6,203 bases of DNA from a bacterium. Lineage in GTDB: Bacteria; Myxococcota_A; Bradymonadia; UBA7976; UBA1532. The stretch covers positions 1-6,203 of the forward strand of contig JAUHVS010000380.1 in assembly GCA_030424955.1 (NCBI GenBank), read 5' to 3'. Shown here in pieces: positions 1-5,978 of this stretch; positions within the stretch are counted from its first letter, which is position 1; the number at the start of each line of letters is the position of its first letter. The notes beneath the pieces were generated by a model. That model was not told where the DNA came from. It worked only from the letters and a program-made list of their open reading frames with translations, and did not search any database. The position numbers and the translations under genes were made by a program.

Positions 1-34
1 CCCCGCTGCGCCCCACCCGCCGGGCGCCCACGCC

Positions 35-292
35 GCCGCGGCGCAGCTGAGAGGCGCTTCTCGCTTGATCCGCGCGCAGCCGCCGCGGTAGCTCACCCCT
101 CTGCGGTGCGCCCAGCCGGGCCGCCGCATGCCACGCTGGCCCACCCCTCTGGAGCGCTTGATGCCTGCCCTCATGCCCACCTGCCGACCCGATGGCTTCG
201 TACAGAAGCGTCGAGTGTCGCGCGTGCGCCTGCGGTAGCGGTTTTCAGGACTCAGAGAGAGGCCGGTTCCGCGAGCGCGGACCGGCCTTTTT
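35..292 (+). ncRNA. Candidate structured small RNA or 3' UTR ending at an intrinsic terminator
   Basis: Nested long-range pairings can be drawn by hand. Bases 35-45 pair with 225-236 (about ten Watson-Crick pairs plus one G-U, with T231 bulged). Inside that, 53-61 pairs with 204-212 (nine pairs, one G-U). Further inside, a local hairpin joins 105-116 and 135-145 in two short helices. An intrinsic terminator follows at 257-292. A long rod closed by distal stems and followed by a terminator is the general form of RNAs such as 6S RNA, but I recognise no family-specific motif. tRNA, tmRNA, SRP RNA and RNase P signatures are absent. GC-rich DNA forms stems easily, so this is an inference. Transcription start is unknown and may lie beyond the window. 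The alternative is the 3' UTR of an upstream gene. Confidence 0.25.
257..292 (+). terminator. Strong Rho-independent terminator
   Basis: The stem arms are 261-272 and 277-287: GGCCGGT pairs with ACCGGCC, and CCGC pairs with GCGG. T268 is bulged and the loop is GAGC (273-276). The hairpin is followed at once by five T residues (288-292). A260 pairs with T288, and the preceding GAGA can pair partly with the T-run. The T-run is only on the + strand side, so it terminates rightward transcription entering from the left and insulates the MATE gene at 368 from upstream read-through. The gene whose transcript it ends is not visible in the window. Confidence 0.88.
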
Positions 293-367
293 CGTCTGGG
301 GGCATCCTCTCCCACGGCCCGTCCGCCTCGCCTGTGCGCCCCCCCGGGGCGAGAGAGGCGGTGTGTC

Positions 368-1729
368 ATGCACCCGGTTCGAGCGAGACAGACGGTCCAC
401 GGGGGGCACCGCGAGGTGGCCCAGCTGGCGTGGCCGCTGGCGGTGGGGCTGCTGAGCTTCACCGTGATGGGGGTGGTGGACACCCTGTTGATGGGCCAGG
501 TGAGCACGGCGGCGCAGGCCGGCGTGGGCCTGGCGGCGGTGCTGACCTACGGCGCGCTGTCGTTCTTCCGCGGCGTGGTCACCGGGCCGCAGAGCCTGGT
601 GGCCGCCGCCGATGGCGCGGGGGATCGCGGCCGGGTGCAGGCGGCGGGGAGCGCCGGCCTGTGGCTGGGCGTGGGCCTGGGCCTGGCCGCGGCGGGGGTG
701 CTGGCGGCGGTGACGGCGTGGGTGCTGCCCGCCGCCGTGCCCGACCTGAGCATCCGCACGCCGGCGGGCGACTACCTGTGGATCCGCTGCCTGTCGCTGC
801 CGTTCACCGTGCTGAGCTTCGGGCTGCTGGCGGGCCTGCAGGGCCTGGGCGACACCCGCACGCGGGCGTGGGTCAGCGCCGTGGGCAACGCCCTGAACGT
901 CGGCCTGGACCTGCTGCTGATCTTCGGCTGGGGGCCCATCCCGCGGCTGGAGGCCACGGGCGCCGCGCTGGCGACCCTGGTGAGCACGGTGACCATGTGC
1001 GCGCTCTACGGGTGGCGCTGGCGTCGGCTGCTGGGGCGGCCCTGCTGGCCGTCGGCCGAGGTGCTGCGGTCGAGCCTGACCGTCGGCGTGCCCGGCGGGG
1101 TGGCGGCGCTGCTGTCGAGCTCGGCCTTCGTGGTCATCGGGCTGGCGCTGGCCCACGTGGGCGCGGCGCACCTGGCGGCCCACGAGGTGGTGCTCAACAT
1201 CACGAGCGTGTCGTTCCTGCCGGGCTTCGGCATCGGCGAGGCGAGCGGCGTGCTGGTGGGGCGCTACATCGGCGCGGGCCGGCGGGCGGTGGCCATGCGC
1301 GCGCTGCGCTCGGGCCGTGGGCTCGCGGCGGCGGTGATGGGCCTGTGCGGCCTGGGCTTCCTGGCCTTCGGGGGGCCCCTGGCGGGGGCCTTCAGCCACG
1401 ACGCCGAGGTGGCCCGGCTGGCCGGTCAGCTGCTGCTGTTCGCGGCGGCCTTCCAGCTCTTCGACGCCGTGGCGATGGTGCACCTGTGCGTGCTGCGCGG
1501 GGTGGGGGACACCCGCTGGACCCTGGGCGCGACCACCGCGTGCGCGTGGGGCCTGAGCATCCCGGCCGCCGTCGGGCTGGCCTGGGGCCTGGGCTGGGGC
1601 GCGCCGGGCGCGTGGCTGGGCCTGACCGTCGAGATCGCGGCCCTGGCCTGGCTGACGGGGCGGCGGGTGAGCGGCATCGGCGACGGGACTGTGGGCCGCG
1701 AGGGCCTGCTGCTGGGGACGGCACGATGA
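368..1729 (+). CDS. MATE-family multidrug/toxin efflux antiporter
   Basis: This 453-residue inner-membrane protein is predicted to export drugs, toxins or metabolites in exchange for Na+ or H+; the substrate cannot be read from the sequence. It is hydrophobic along its whole length, with room for the usual 12 helices in two bundles of six. The first helix carries VDTLLMG, with Asp38 matching the conserved acidic residue of NorM-type transporters. The first half ends its core with GLLAGLQGLGDTRTR (residues 152-166) and NALNVGLDLLLIFG (174-187). The second half repeats the pattern with GIGEASGVLVGRYIGAGR (288-305), FQLFDA (362-367, with Asp366 at the conserved second-bundle acidic position) and LRGVGDTR (376-383). 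Length is normal for the family. The ATG at 368 has AGAGG at 354-358, nine bases upstream, and leaves a short cytoplasmic N-terminus before helix 1. It looks monocistronic, between a terminator and a convergent gene. No regulator or biosynthetic gene sits nearby to suggest a substrate. Confidence 0.93.
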   Translation: MHPVRARQTVHGGHREVAQLAWPLAVGLLSFTVMGVVDTLLMGQVSTAAQAGVGLAAVLTYGALSFFRGVVTGPQSLVAAADGAGDRGRVQAAGSAGLWLGVGLGLAAAGVLAAVTAWVLPAAVPDLSIRTPAGDYLWIRCLSLPFTVLSFGLLAGLQGLGDTRTRAWVSAVGNALNVGLDLLLIFGWGPIPRLEATGAALATLVSTVTMCALYGWRWRRLLGRPCWPSAEVLRSSLTVGVPGGVAALLSSSAFVVIGLALAHVGAAHLAAHEVVLNITSVSFLPGFGIGEASGVLVGRYIGAGRRAVAMRALRSGRGLAAAVMGLCGLGFLAFGGPLAGAFSHDAEVARLAGQLLLFAAAFQLFDAVAMVHLCVLRGVGDTRWTLGATTACAWGLSIPAAVGLAWGLGWGAPGAWLGLTVEIAALAWLTGRRVSGIGDGTVGREGLLLGTAR

Positions 1730-1768
1730 GGGGGGCCAGCGCGCCCCCCGCCCCCCGCCCCCGGGGGC
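1730..1768. terminator. G/C-only hairpins between convergent genes, possible transcription barrier
   Basis: The 54-bp gap between two convergent stop codons holds a seven-pair G/C stem, GGGGGGC (1730-1736) with GCCCCCC (1743-1749), around a six-base loop. The palindrome GCCCCCGGGGGC follows at 1757-1768. There is no T-run on either strand, so these are not classic intrinsic terminators. They may act as pause sites or with Rho for both genes, or may only reflect base composition. Confidence 0.35.
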
Positions 1769-1783
1769 CGCCCCGGCGGTCGC

Positions 1784-3271
1784 TCAGCTGCGCTCGCTGG
1801 CGCGGCCGAGGAAGCGCTCGATGCCGAAGCGCACCTGGTTGATGCCGTAGGTGTCGGCCAGGATCACGTCGCAGCCGGGCCCCCGGTTCGCGAAGATCTT
1901 GTCCGACACCTTGTGGCTCGAGAAGGCCCGCAGCACGATCACCAGGTCGAGGGTGCCGCTGCGCATCTTCTGCACCACCCCGTCCACCGCGCGCACGCCC
2001 TGGGTGGGGTTGTCGAGCCAGTCGAGGCTGCCGAAGTCGAAGGCGGCCTTCAGGCGCACGATGCGCTCGGGCCGCGGCTCCCCGCCCACGATCATCACCG
2101 TCTTGCCCCGGGTCAGCCCGAAGTGGGGCCAGTCGGTGGGCACCGCCGGCGGGCGGCTGTCCTCGTCGGTGTCGTCGGCCTTCAGCAGCTCGCGGATCGC
2201 GCGGCGCAGGGGCGCCAGGCGCTTGCCGTCCAGATCGCCCGCGAAGGGCATGGCCATGCGCACCAGCCGGCGGTCGGTGGCCGACACGCCGCCGCGGAGC
2301 AGCGCCTTGACCTGCGCGCAGAAGTCGGTGGGCGTGAGGGCGTCGGCCTTCACCGCCTCGTTGAGCCGCCGCAGGGCGTCATCGGGGTTGAGGGTGGGCA
2401 CCTCGGGGGGCGCCAGATCCCCCGCCAGGTGGCGCACCACCGTCTCTTGCGTCTGGGCGTCGTGCAGCCACGACGCGCCCCGGGGCTGGTGGCTCAGCGC
2501 CAGCCCGCGCACGGAGCCCGGCTGGGTGCGCTTGGAGTGCTGGCCGAGGGCGCGGAACAGGCGACCGAAGTCCATCACCGGGCGACCGGGGCGGGACTCA
2601 TCGGCGATCTGCACCGCGCGGAGCCGGGCGGCCACCCAGGTGGTCAGGGCGTGGTTGGCCTCGCGCTGCGCCTGCCCCCAGCCGGTGAGCAGCACCTCGT
2701 CGATGGCCCGCAGCCGGGTGGCCTCGTGGTGGATCGCCTCGTCGGTCACGAGATCGGCGGGGGACGGCCCCAGGGTCGCCAGGGCGCCGCGCAGCACGGC
2801 GTCGGTGAGCGAGCGGGCCTTCTTGGCGGCGGCCACGGTGTCCTCGGGCTGCGAGAGGGCGCCCGACATGCCCCGCTGCAGGGTCCTGAGGACCGTATCG
2901 GTGACCGCGACGGGCGGCGGGCTGGGCGCGGCGGGCACGGGGTCCGGCGGGACGGTGGGGGCCCGCGGCGGCTCGGCCGGGGCCGGGCCCTCGGAGGGCA
3001 GCGCGGCGGGCGGGGGGGTGGCCGCCTCAGGGGGGGCCGGGGCCCCGGGCAGGGCCGCCGCGAGGGCCGCCGCGCCCCCCTCAGCCATGAGCGCCATGGT
3101 CGCGGCGCCCAGCTGGGCGAGCTCATGGATCAGCTCATCCTCCAGGCTCCGGCGCGCCTCGAGGCTGGCGACCCAGATCCCGACGTCGTAGGGGGAGGGG
3201 GGATCGGTGAGCTGCTGCTGCAAGGATTGGACGCGGGCGATGCGGGCGTCGAGGGTCTCCAGGCTCTGCAT
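1784..3271 (-). CDS. Hypothetical protein with C-terminal DUF2325-like Rossmann domain
   Basis: This 495-residue soluble protein has four visible parts. Residues 1-62 are helical and probably coiled coil, rich in Leu, Gln and Glu. Residues 68-123 form a Pro/Ala-rich flexible linker. Residues 124-365 are a mainly helical region that I do not recognise. After an acidic spacer (366-371), residues 388-490 form an alpha/beta domain with strands at VMIVGGEPR (392-400), SLDWLD (415-420), LDLVIVLR (441-448) and DVILADTYG (468-476). The VGG opening strand, the Ser-His after the third strand (SSHK, 451-454) and the overall strand order resemble DUF2325, a domain of unknown function with a Rossmann-like layout; this match is from memory and tentative. 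The ATG at 3271 has no clear Shine-Dalgarno sequence. It lies 45 bp after the stop of the 130-residue gene on the same strand, so it is probably co-transcribed and perhaps translationally coupled. No signal peptide or membrane segment is seen. Confidence 0.8.
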   Translation of the reverse strand: MQSLETLDARIARVQSLQQQLTDPPSPYDVGIWVASLEARRSLEDELIHELAQLGAATMALMAEGGAAALAAALPGAPAPPEAATPPPAALPSEGPAPAEPPRAPTVPPDPVPAAPSPPPVAVTDTVLRTLQRGMSGALSQPEDTVAAAKKARSLTDAVLRGALATLGPSPADLVTDEAIHHEATRLRAIDEVLLTGWGQAQREANHALTTWVAARLRAVQIADESRPGRPVMDFGRLFRALGQHSKRTQPGSVRGLALSHQPRGASWLHDAQTQETVVRHLAGDLAPPEVPTLNPDDALRRLNEAVKADALTPTDFCAQVKALLRGGVSATDRRLVRMAMPFAGDLDGKRLAPLRRAIRELLKADDTDEDSRPPAVPTDWPHFGLTRGKTVMIVGGEPRPERIVRLKAAFDFGSLDWLDNPTQGVRAVDGVVQKMRSGTLDLVIVLRAFSSHKVSDKIFANRGPGCDVILADTYGINQVRFGIERFLGRASERS

Positions 3272-3316
3272 GCCGCGAGGATACGGGACCGCGGGGGTCA
3301 GGGGAACGCGCGCGGA

Positions 3317-3709
3317 TCAGGCCTCGCCGAAGAACGCCTCGAGATCCCCAGGGCCGATCTCGACCAGCGCGCGGCTCAGGCAGTCCGCGAGGTGCCGCTT
3401 GCGGGCGAGGGCCGCGGCCGCCTTGCTGACGGTGGGCCAGGCCTGCGCGGGGCCCGCCAGCAAGCCCGCGAGGGTGTCGGGGCGCTGCCCCTGCCGGCCG
3501 ATGATGTACAGCACCCCCAACAGGTGCAGCACGGGCAGCGGGTAGTCGGCGAGGTGGGCCTCCAGGGGGCCGGGGGCGCCGAGGCCGGGCAGGGGCGCGG
3601 GGGTGTCGGCGGCGGCCCGCGCGGCGCGGATCGCCTGCACCACCAGCATGGGGATGGTGTCGATGTCCATGGGGCCGTCGGCCAGGCCGTCGGCGGGGGG
3701 CGTGATCAT
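3317..3709 (-). CDS. Small helical hypothetical protein, possibly DUF3775-like
   Basis: This encodes 130 residues. A longer frame runs back to 3913, but I chose the ATG at 3709 because GAGGT (3718-3714) lies five bases upstream. The extra 68 residues of the longer version are low-complexity Arg/Pro/Gly sequence that would fill the divergent promoter region. An internal ATG at 3670 (residue 14, MDIDTIP) is a weaker alternative. The protein looks all-helical. It has an N-terminal helix with VVQAIRAARAA (23-33), a Pro/Gly-rich break (36-48), a hydrophobic helix ending LLGVLYIIGRQGQ (63-75), and a C-terminal pair of helices with KAAAALARKRHLADCLSRAL (96-115). The LLGVLYIIGRQGQ segment and the downstream Ala/Arg helix faintly recall DUF3775 proteins, in which a hydrophobic helix ends in GRG; this is a weak analogy. 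It is the first gene of a probable two-gene operon with the DUF2325-like gene. Function unknown. Confidence 0.65.
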   Translation of the reverse strand: MITPPADGLADGPMDIDTIPMLVVQAIRAARAAADTPAPLPGLGAPGPLEAHLADYPLPVLHLLGVLYIIGRQGQRPDTLAGLLAGPAQAWPTVSKAAAALARKRHLADCLSRALVEIGPGDLEAFFGEA

Positions 3710-3713
3710 GCGG

Positions 3714-3718
3714 ACCTC
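3714..3718 (-). promoter_or_regulatory. Shine-Dalgarno site fixing the start of the 130-residue gene
   Basis: Read on the minus strand, GAGGT stands five bases before the ATG at 3709. It is the only good ribosome binding match among the in-frame starts I inspected, and it supports the short 130-residue form over the 198-residue frame starting at 3913. Confidence 0.6.
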
Positions 3719-3830
3719 AGGGGCTGGGGGCAGGCGACGGGCCCCGGCCCTGGGGCCGGCGCGGGTGCCGAGACGCCGCGGAGGGTAGGCAGGGGCGCCG
3801 CCCATGGGAAGGGCTGCCGTCATCGGGGGG

Positions 3831-3910
3831 GATGTGCCGGAAACACTTACATCGGAAAATAGTGATCCCTCTGGAGCGGTGGCATACTCGGCGGGAACAC
3901 TGAGGGGTCT
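3831..3910. promoter_or_regulatory. AT-rich divergent control region
   Basis: In a window otherwise dominated by G and C, bases 3841-3866 form the most AT-rich island, inside the gap between the divergent genes starting at 3709 (minus) and 3916 (plus). It contains CTTACA (3846-3851), CATACT (3883-3888) and two copies of CGGAAA (3838-3843 and 3853-3858). An inverted repeat, GATGT (3831-3835) with ACATC (3849-3853), surrounds part of it. No pair fits sigma-70 consensus with good spacing, so the promoter class is unclear. The repeats could be an operator, but the arms are short. The plus-strand gene has GAGGGG near 3902-3907 as its ribosome binding site, about eight bases before the ATG. Confidence 0.4.
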
Positions 3911-3915
3911 CAACG

Positions 3916-4419
3916 ATGAGTGACGCCAAGCGGACCATGTTCGCCCAAGCCGGGACCGATCTCGCCACTGAGTTCGAGACCGCCAGCGACGGCCTCGACT
4001 GGGGCCGCGTGAAGGTGGTCGAGCCCGACATGAGCACCGGCGGCGGTCAGCTGGCCCGGCAGTCGATGATCCTCGAGAGCGTGGATGGCGCGCAGCACAT
4101 CGTGATGGGCTGGGTGAACGTCGCCGAGCGCACCGCCGAGGTGCGCGACTGGGCGCTGGTGGAGGAGGCCTGCCTGCGCCGCTATGGCAAGGGCCTGTTC
4201 CTCGACCGCGAGGGCTACGAGCAGCCGGTGCAGCTGGTGGAGTTCATGCTGAAGCGCCGCCAGATCGAGCCGCGGAAGGTGGTGCCGGTGTCGCGCATGG
4301 AGCCGACCCCCGCGCCGGCGCCTGCGCCCACGGCGGCGCCTGCGGGCCAGCCGATGATCCTGCTGCTGGTGCTGCTGTTGGCGGCCGCCGGGGGCGCGGC
4401 CTGGTTCTTGATGAAGTAG
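3916..4419 (+). CDS. Tail-anchored small hypothetical protein
   Basis: This 167-residue protein has three parts. An N-terminal soluble domain of about 127 residues contains MGWVNVAERTAEVRDWALV (64-82), an acidic/aromatic stretch that I cannot assign to a family. A Pro/Ala linker follows at 129-146 (PTPAPAPAPTAAPAGQP). A single hydrophobic segment (147-166, MILLLVLLLAAAGGAAWFLM) ends one lysine from the C-terminus. There is no N-terminal signal peptide, so the likely topology is a cytoplasmic domain held at the inner membrane by a C-terminal tail anchor. The start is well supported by GAGGGG about eight bases upstream of the ATG. It diverges from the 130-residue/DUF2325-like operon and converges on glpK. 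The shared control region suggests, without proving, a link to the divergent pair. Function unknown. Confidence 0.8.
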   Translation: MSDAKRTMFAQAGTDLATEFETASDGLDWGRVKVVEPDMSTGGGQLARQSMILESVDGAQHIVMGWVNVAERTAEVRDWALVEEACLRRYGKGLFLDREGYEQPVQLVEFMLKRRQIEPRKVVPVSRMEPTPAPAPAPTAAPAGQPMILLLVLLLAAAGGAAWFLMK

Positions 4420-4444
4420 CGCGGGGGGCCGCCGGGCGGGCGCC

Positions 4445-4461
4445 GAGCAGGCGGTCTGCTC
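4445..4461. terminator. Short hairpin between convergent genes, overlapping the glpK stop
   Basis: GAGCAG (4445-4450) and CTGCTC (4456-4461) form a perfect six-pair stem with the loop GCGGT. It begins within the glpK TGA codon (4462-4460) and lies 26 bp after the stop of the tail-anchored gene. No T-run follows on either strand, so intrinsic termination is doubtful. It may be a weak bidirectional terminator or a transcript-end stabilising stem. Confidence 0.3.
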
Positions 4462-5941
4462 AGGCGCGCTCCACCGCGGCCCGCCAGCCCACCAGGCGGG
4501 CCTCGACCTCGGCCTCGGGCATGGCCCGCGTGAACCGGCGGGCCTCCCGCCAGCTGGCCTGCACGGCCGGCAGATCCGGCCACACCCCCACCGCCAGCCC
4601 CGCCAGGAACGCCGCCCCCAGCGCGGTGGTCTCGACCACGGCCGGGCGCACCAGCTCCACCCCCAGCAGATCGGCCTGGAACTGCATGAGCAGGTCGTTG
4701 GCGGCGGCGCCGCCGTCCACCTTCAGGGCGGCCAGCGGGCGCTTCAGATCGGTCTGCATGGCCTGCAGGATGGCGTGGTTCTGGAAGGCGATGCCCTCGA
4801 GGGTGGCGCGCACCAGGTGGGCGCGGGTGGTGCCGCGGGTCAGGCCGGTGATCAGGCCGCGGGCCTCGGGGCGCCAGTAGGGCGCGCCCAGCCCCGCCAG
4901 CGCCGGCACGAAGTACACACCGCCGGCGTCGGGGACCTCGGCGGCGATCTGCTCGGTCTCGGCGGCGCTGGCGATGATGCCCAAGCCGTCGCGCAGCCAC
5001 TGTACGGCCGCGCCGGCCACGAAGGTGCTGCCCTCGAGCACGTAGACGACGTCATCGCCGATCTGCCAGCCCACGGACGTGAGCAGGCCGTTGTCGCTGC
5101 GCACGGGGGTGTCGCCGGTGTTGATGAGCAGGAAGGCGCCGGTGCCGTAGGTGCACTTGGCCTCGCCCACCGCGAAGCACGCCTGGCCGAAGAGCGCGGC
5201 CTGCTGGTCGCCGGCCATGCCCGACACGGGGATGCCGTCGGGCAGGCAGCCGAAGCTGCGGGTGTGGCCGTAGATCTCGGAGCTGCCGCGGATGGCCGGC
5301 AGCACGGCCGCGGGCACGTTCAGCACCGACAGGATCGGCGCGCTCCAGGTGCGGGCCTCCAGATCCATCAGCAGGGTGCGGCTGGCGTTGCTCACGTCGG
5401 TGACGTGGGCCGCGCCGCCGGTGAGCTGCCACACCAGGAAGCTGTCGATGGTGCCGAAGGCCAGCTCGCCCGCATCGGCGCGGGGCCGGGCCTCGGGCAC
5501 GGTGTCGAGCAGCCAGGCCAGCTTGGTGCCCGAGAAGTACGGGTCGAGCACCAGGCCCGTCTTCCAGTGGAACAGGGCCTCGTGGCCGGCGGCCTTGAGC
5601 GCGGCGCAGCGATCGGCGGTGCGGCGGTCCTGCCAGACGATGGCGTTGTGCACCGCCTCGCCCGTGGCGCGGTCCCACAGCACGGTGGTCTCGCGCTGGT
5701 TGGTGATGCCGATGCAGGCGATCTGGCCGGCGTCGATGTCGGCGGACCGCAGGGCCTCCTCGATGCTGATCTCGACGGAGCGCAGGATGGCCGCGGGATC
5801 GTGCTCCACCCAGCCGGGCTGGGGGTAGATCTGCGGAAACTCCTCGGTGTGGCGCCCGGCGATGGCCAGGTCGTGGCCGATGATCAGCACGGTGGTGCCG
5901 GTGGTGCCCTGATCGATGGCGAGGACGTAGCGATCGCTCAT
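4460..5941 (-). CDS. glpK: Glycerol kinase
   Basis: This cytoplasmic FGGY-family enzyme makes sn-glycerol 3-phosphate from glycerol and ATP, the entry step of glycerol catabolism and a feed into phospholipid synthesis. All 493 residues are present, a few short of the E. coli enzyme. The phosphate-binding DQGTT is at 10-14, GWVEHDP at 43-49, glycerol-contacting NQRET at 81-85 and WQDRR at 103-107. The FGGY signature segment FSGTKLAWLLD is at 136-146, the catalytic-base region GDQQAALFGQ at 244-253 (Asp245), and the adenine-site segment DGGAAAND at 409-416. The loop between YG and IPVSG (226-236) lacks the Gly/Arg residues that bind fructose-1,6-bisphosphate in E. coli. It also lacks the phosphorylatable His of Gram-positive enzymes, and the C-terminal IIA-Glc site is not recognisable. 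The ATG at 5941 has AGGAG seven bases upstream. It lies 37 bp after the hydrolase stop on the same strand, probably in one operon. Confidence 0.97.
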   Translation of the reverse strand: MSDRYVLAIDQGTTGTTVLIIGHDLAIAGRHTEEFPQIYPQPGWVEHDPAAILRSVEISIEEALRSADIDAGQIACIGITNQRETTVLWDRATGEAVHNAIVWQDRRTADRCAALKAAGHEALFHWKTGLVLDPYFSGTKLAWLLDTVPEARPRADAGELAFGTIDSFLVWQLTGGAAHVTDVSNASRTLLMDLEARTWSAPILSVLNVPAAVLPAIRGSSEIYGHTRSFGCLPDGIPVSGMAGDQQAALFGQACFAVGEAKCTYGTGAFLLINTGDTPVRSDNGLLTSVGWQIGDDVVYVLEGSTFVAGAAVQWLRDGLGIIASAAETEQIAAEVPDAGGVYFVPALAGLGAPYWRPEARGLITGLTRGTTRAHLVRATLEGIAFQNHAILQAMQTDLKRPLAALKVDGGAAANDLLMQFQADLLGVELVRPAVVETTALGAAFLAGLAVGVWPDLPAVQASWREARRFTRAMPEAEVEARLVGWRAAVERA

Positions 5942-5978
5942 GGTCGGTCTCCTGGGGGCAGGCAGGGGCGCGGGGCCG

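Larger units (their letters stand above)
1..367. other. Left intergenic region without a convincing protein gene
   Basis: This stretch has no well-supported complete coding region. Frame 3 is open from the left edge to a TGA at 48-50 with G or C at every third codon position, so these bases could be the last 15 codons of an upstream gene. Frame 2 is open to a TAG at 88-90 and is an alternative. Frame 1 stays open through the whole stretch, but it runs through the terminator hairpin and on across the MATE gene in the wrong frame, so it is a GC-rich shadow. The supported elements are the intrinsic terminator at 257-292 and the possible folded RNA before it. Positions 293-367, between terminator and MATE start, are GC-rich and show no recognisable -10/-35 pair. 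Confidence 0.5.

Noticed and set aside
94..151. Direct repeat CACCCCTCTG at 94-103 and 142-151
   Set aside because: Two copies of a C-rich ten-mer in GC-rich DNA, with no further flanking identity or regular array; too weak to call a repeat element.
86..160. tRNA-like string GGTAGCTCA near 87
   Set aside because: The bases that follow do not complete a D-arm, and no anticodon arm, GGTTCGA T-loop or acceptor stem can be placed.
106..1842. A 578-codon plus-strand frame starting ahead of the MATE gene
   Set aside because: It runs through the terminator hairpin and then overlaps MATE in another frame. Its product is Gly/Arg/Ala low-complexity sequence, whereas the overlapping MATE frame has clear family motifs.
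3740..3757. Hairpin GGCCCC/GGGGCC in the leader of the 130-residue gene
   Set aside because: A six-pair G/C-only stem is expected by chance in this composition, and no riboswitch or attenuator pattern accompanies it.
1851..3862. Long plus-strand frames (446 and 649 codons) opposite the DUF2325-like operon
   Set aside because: Their products are His/Gly/Arg- or Ser/Arg-rich without fold-like patterns. The minus-strand frames give ordered alpha/beta and helical proteins, so these are GC-rich antisense shadows.
3710..3913. N-terminal extension of the 130-residue protein to a start at 3913
   Set aside because: It would consume the divergent control region, lacks a good ribosome binding site, and adds low-complexity sequence. 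The ATG at 3709 has GAGGT at proper spacing.
4215..5000. A 261-codon minus-strand frame overlapping glpK and the tail-anchored gene
   Set aside because: It overlaps two better-supported genes and is Arg/Gly/Pro-rich with no motifs.
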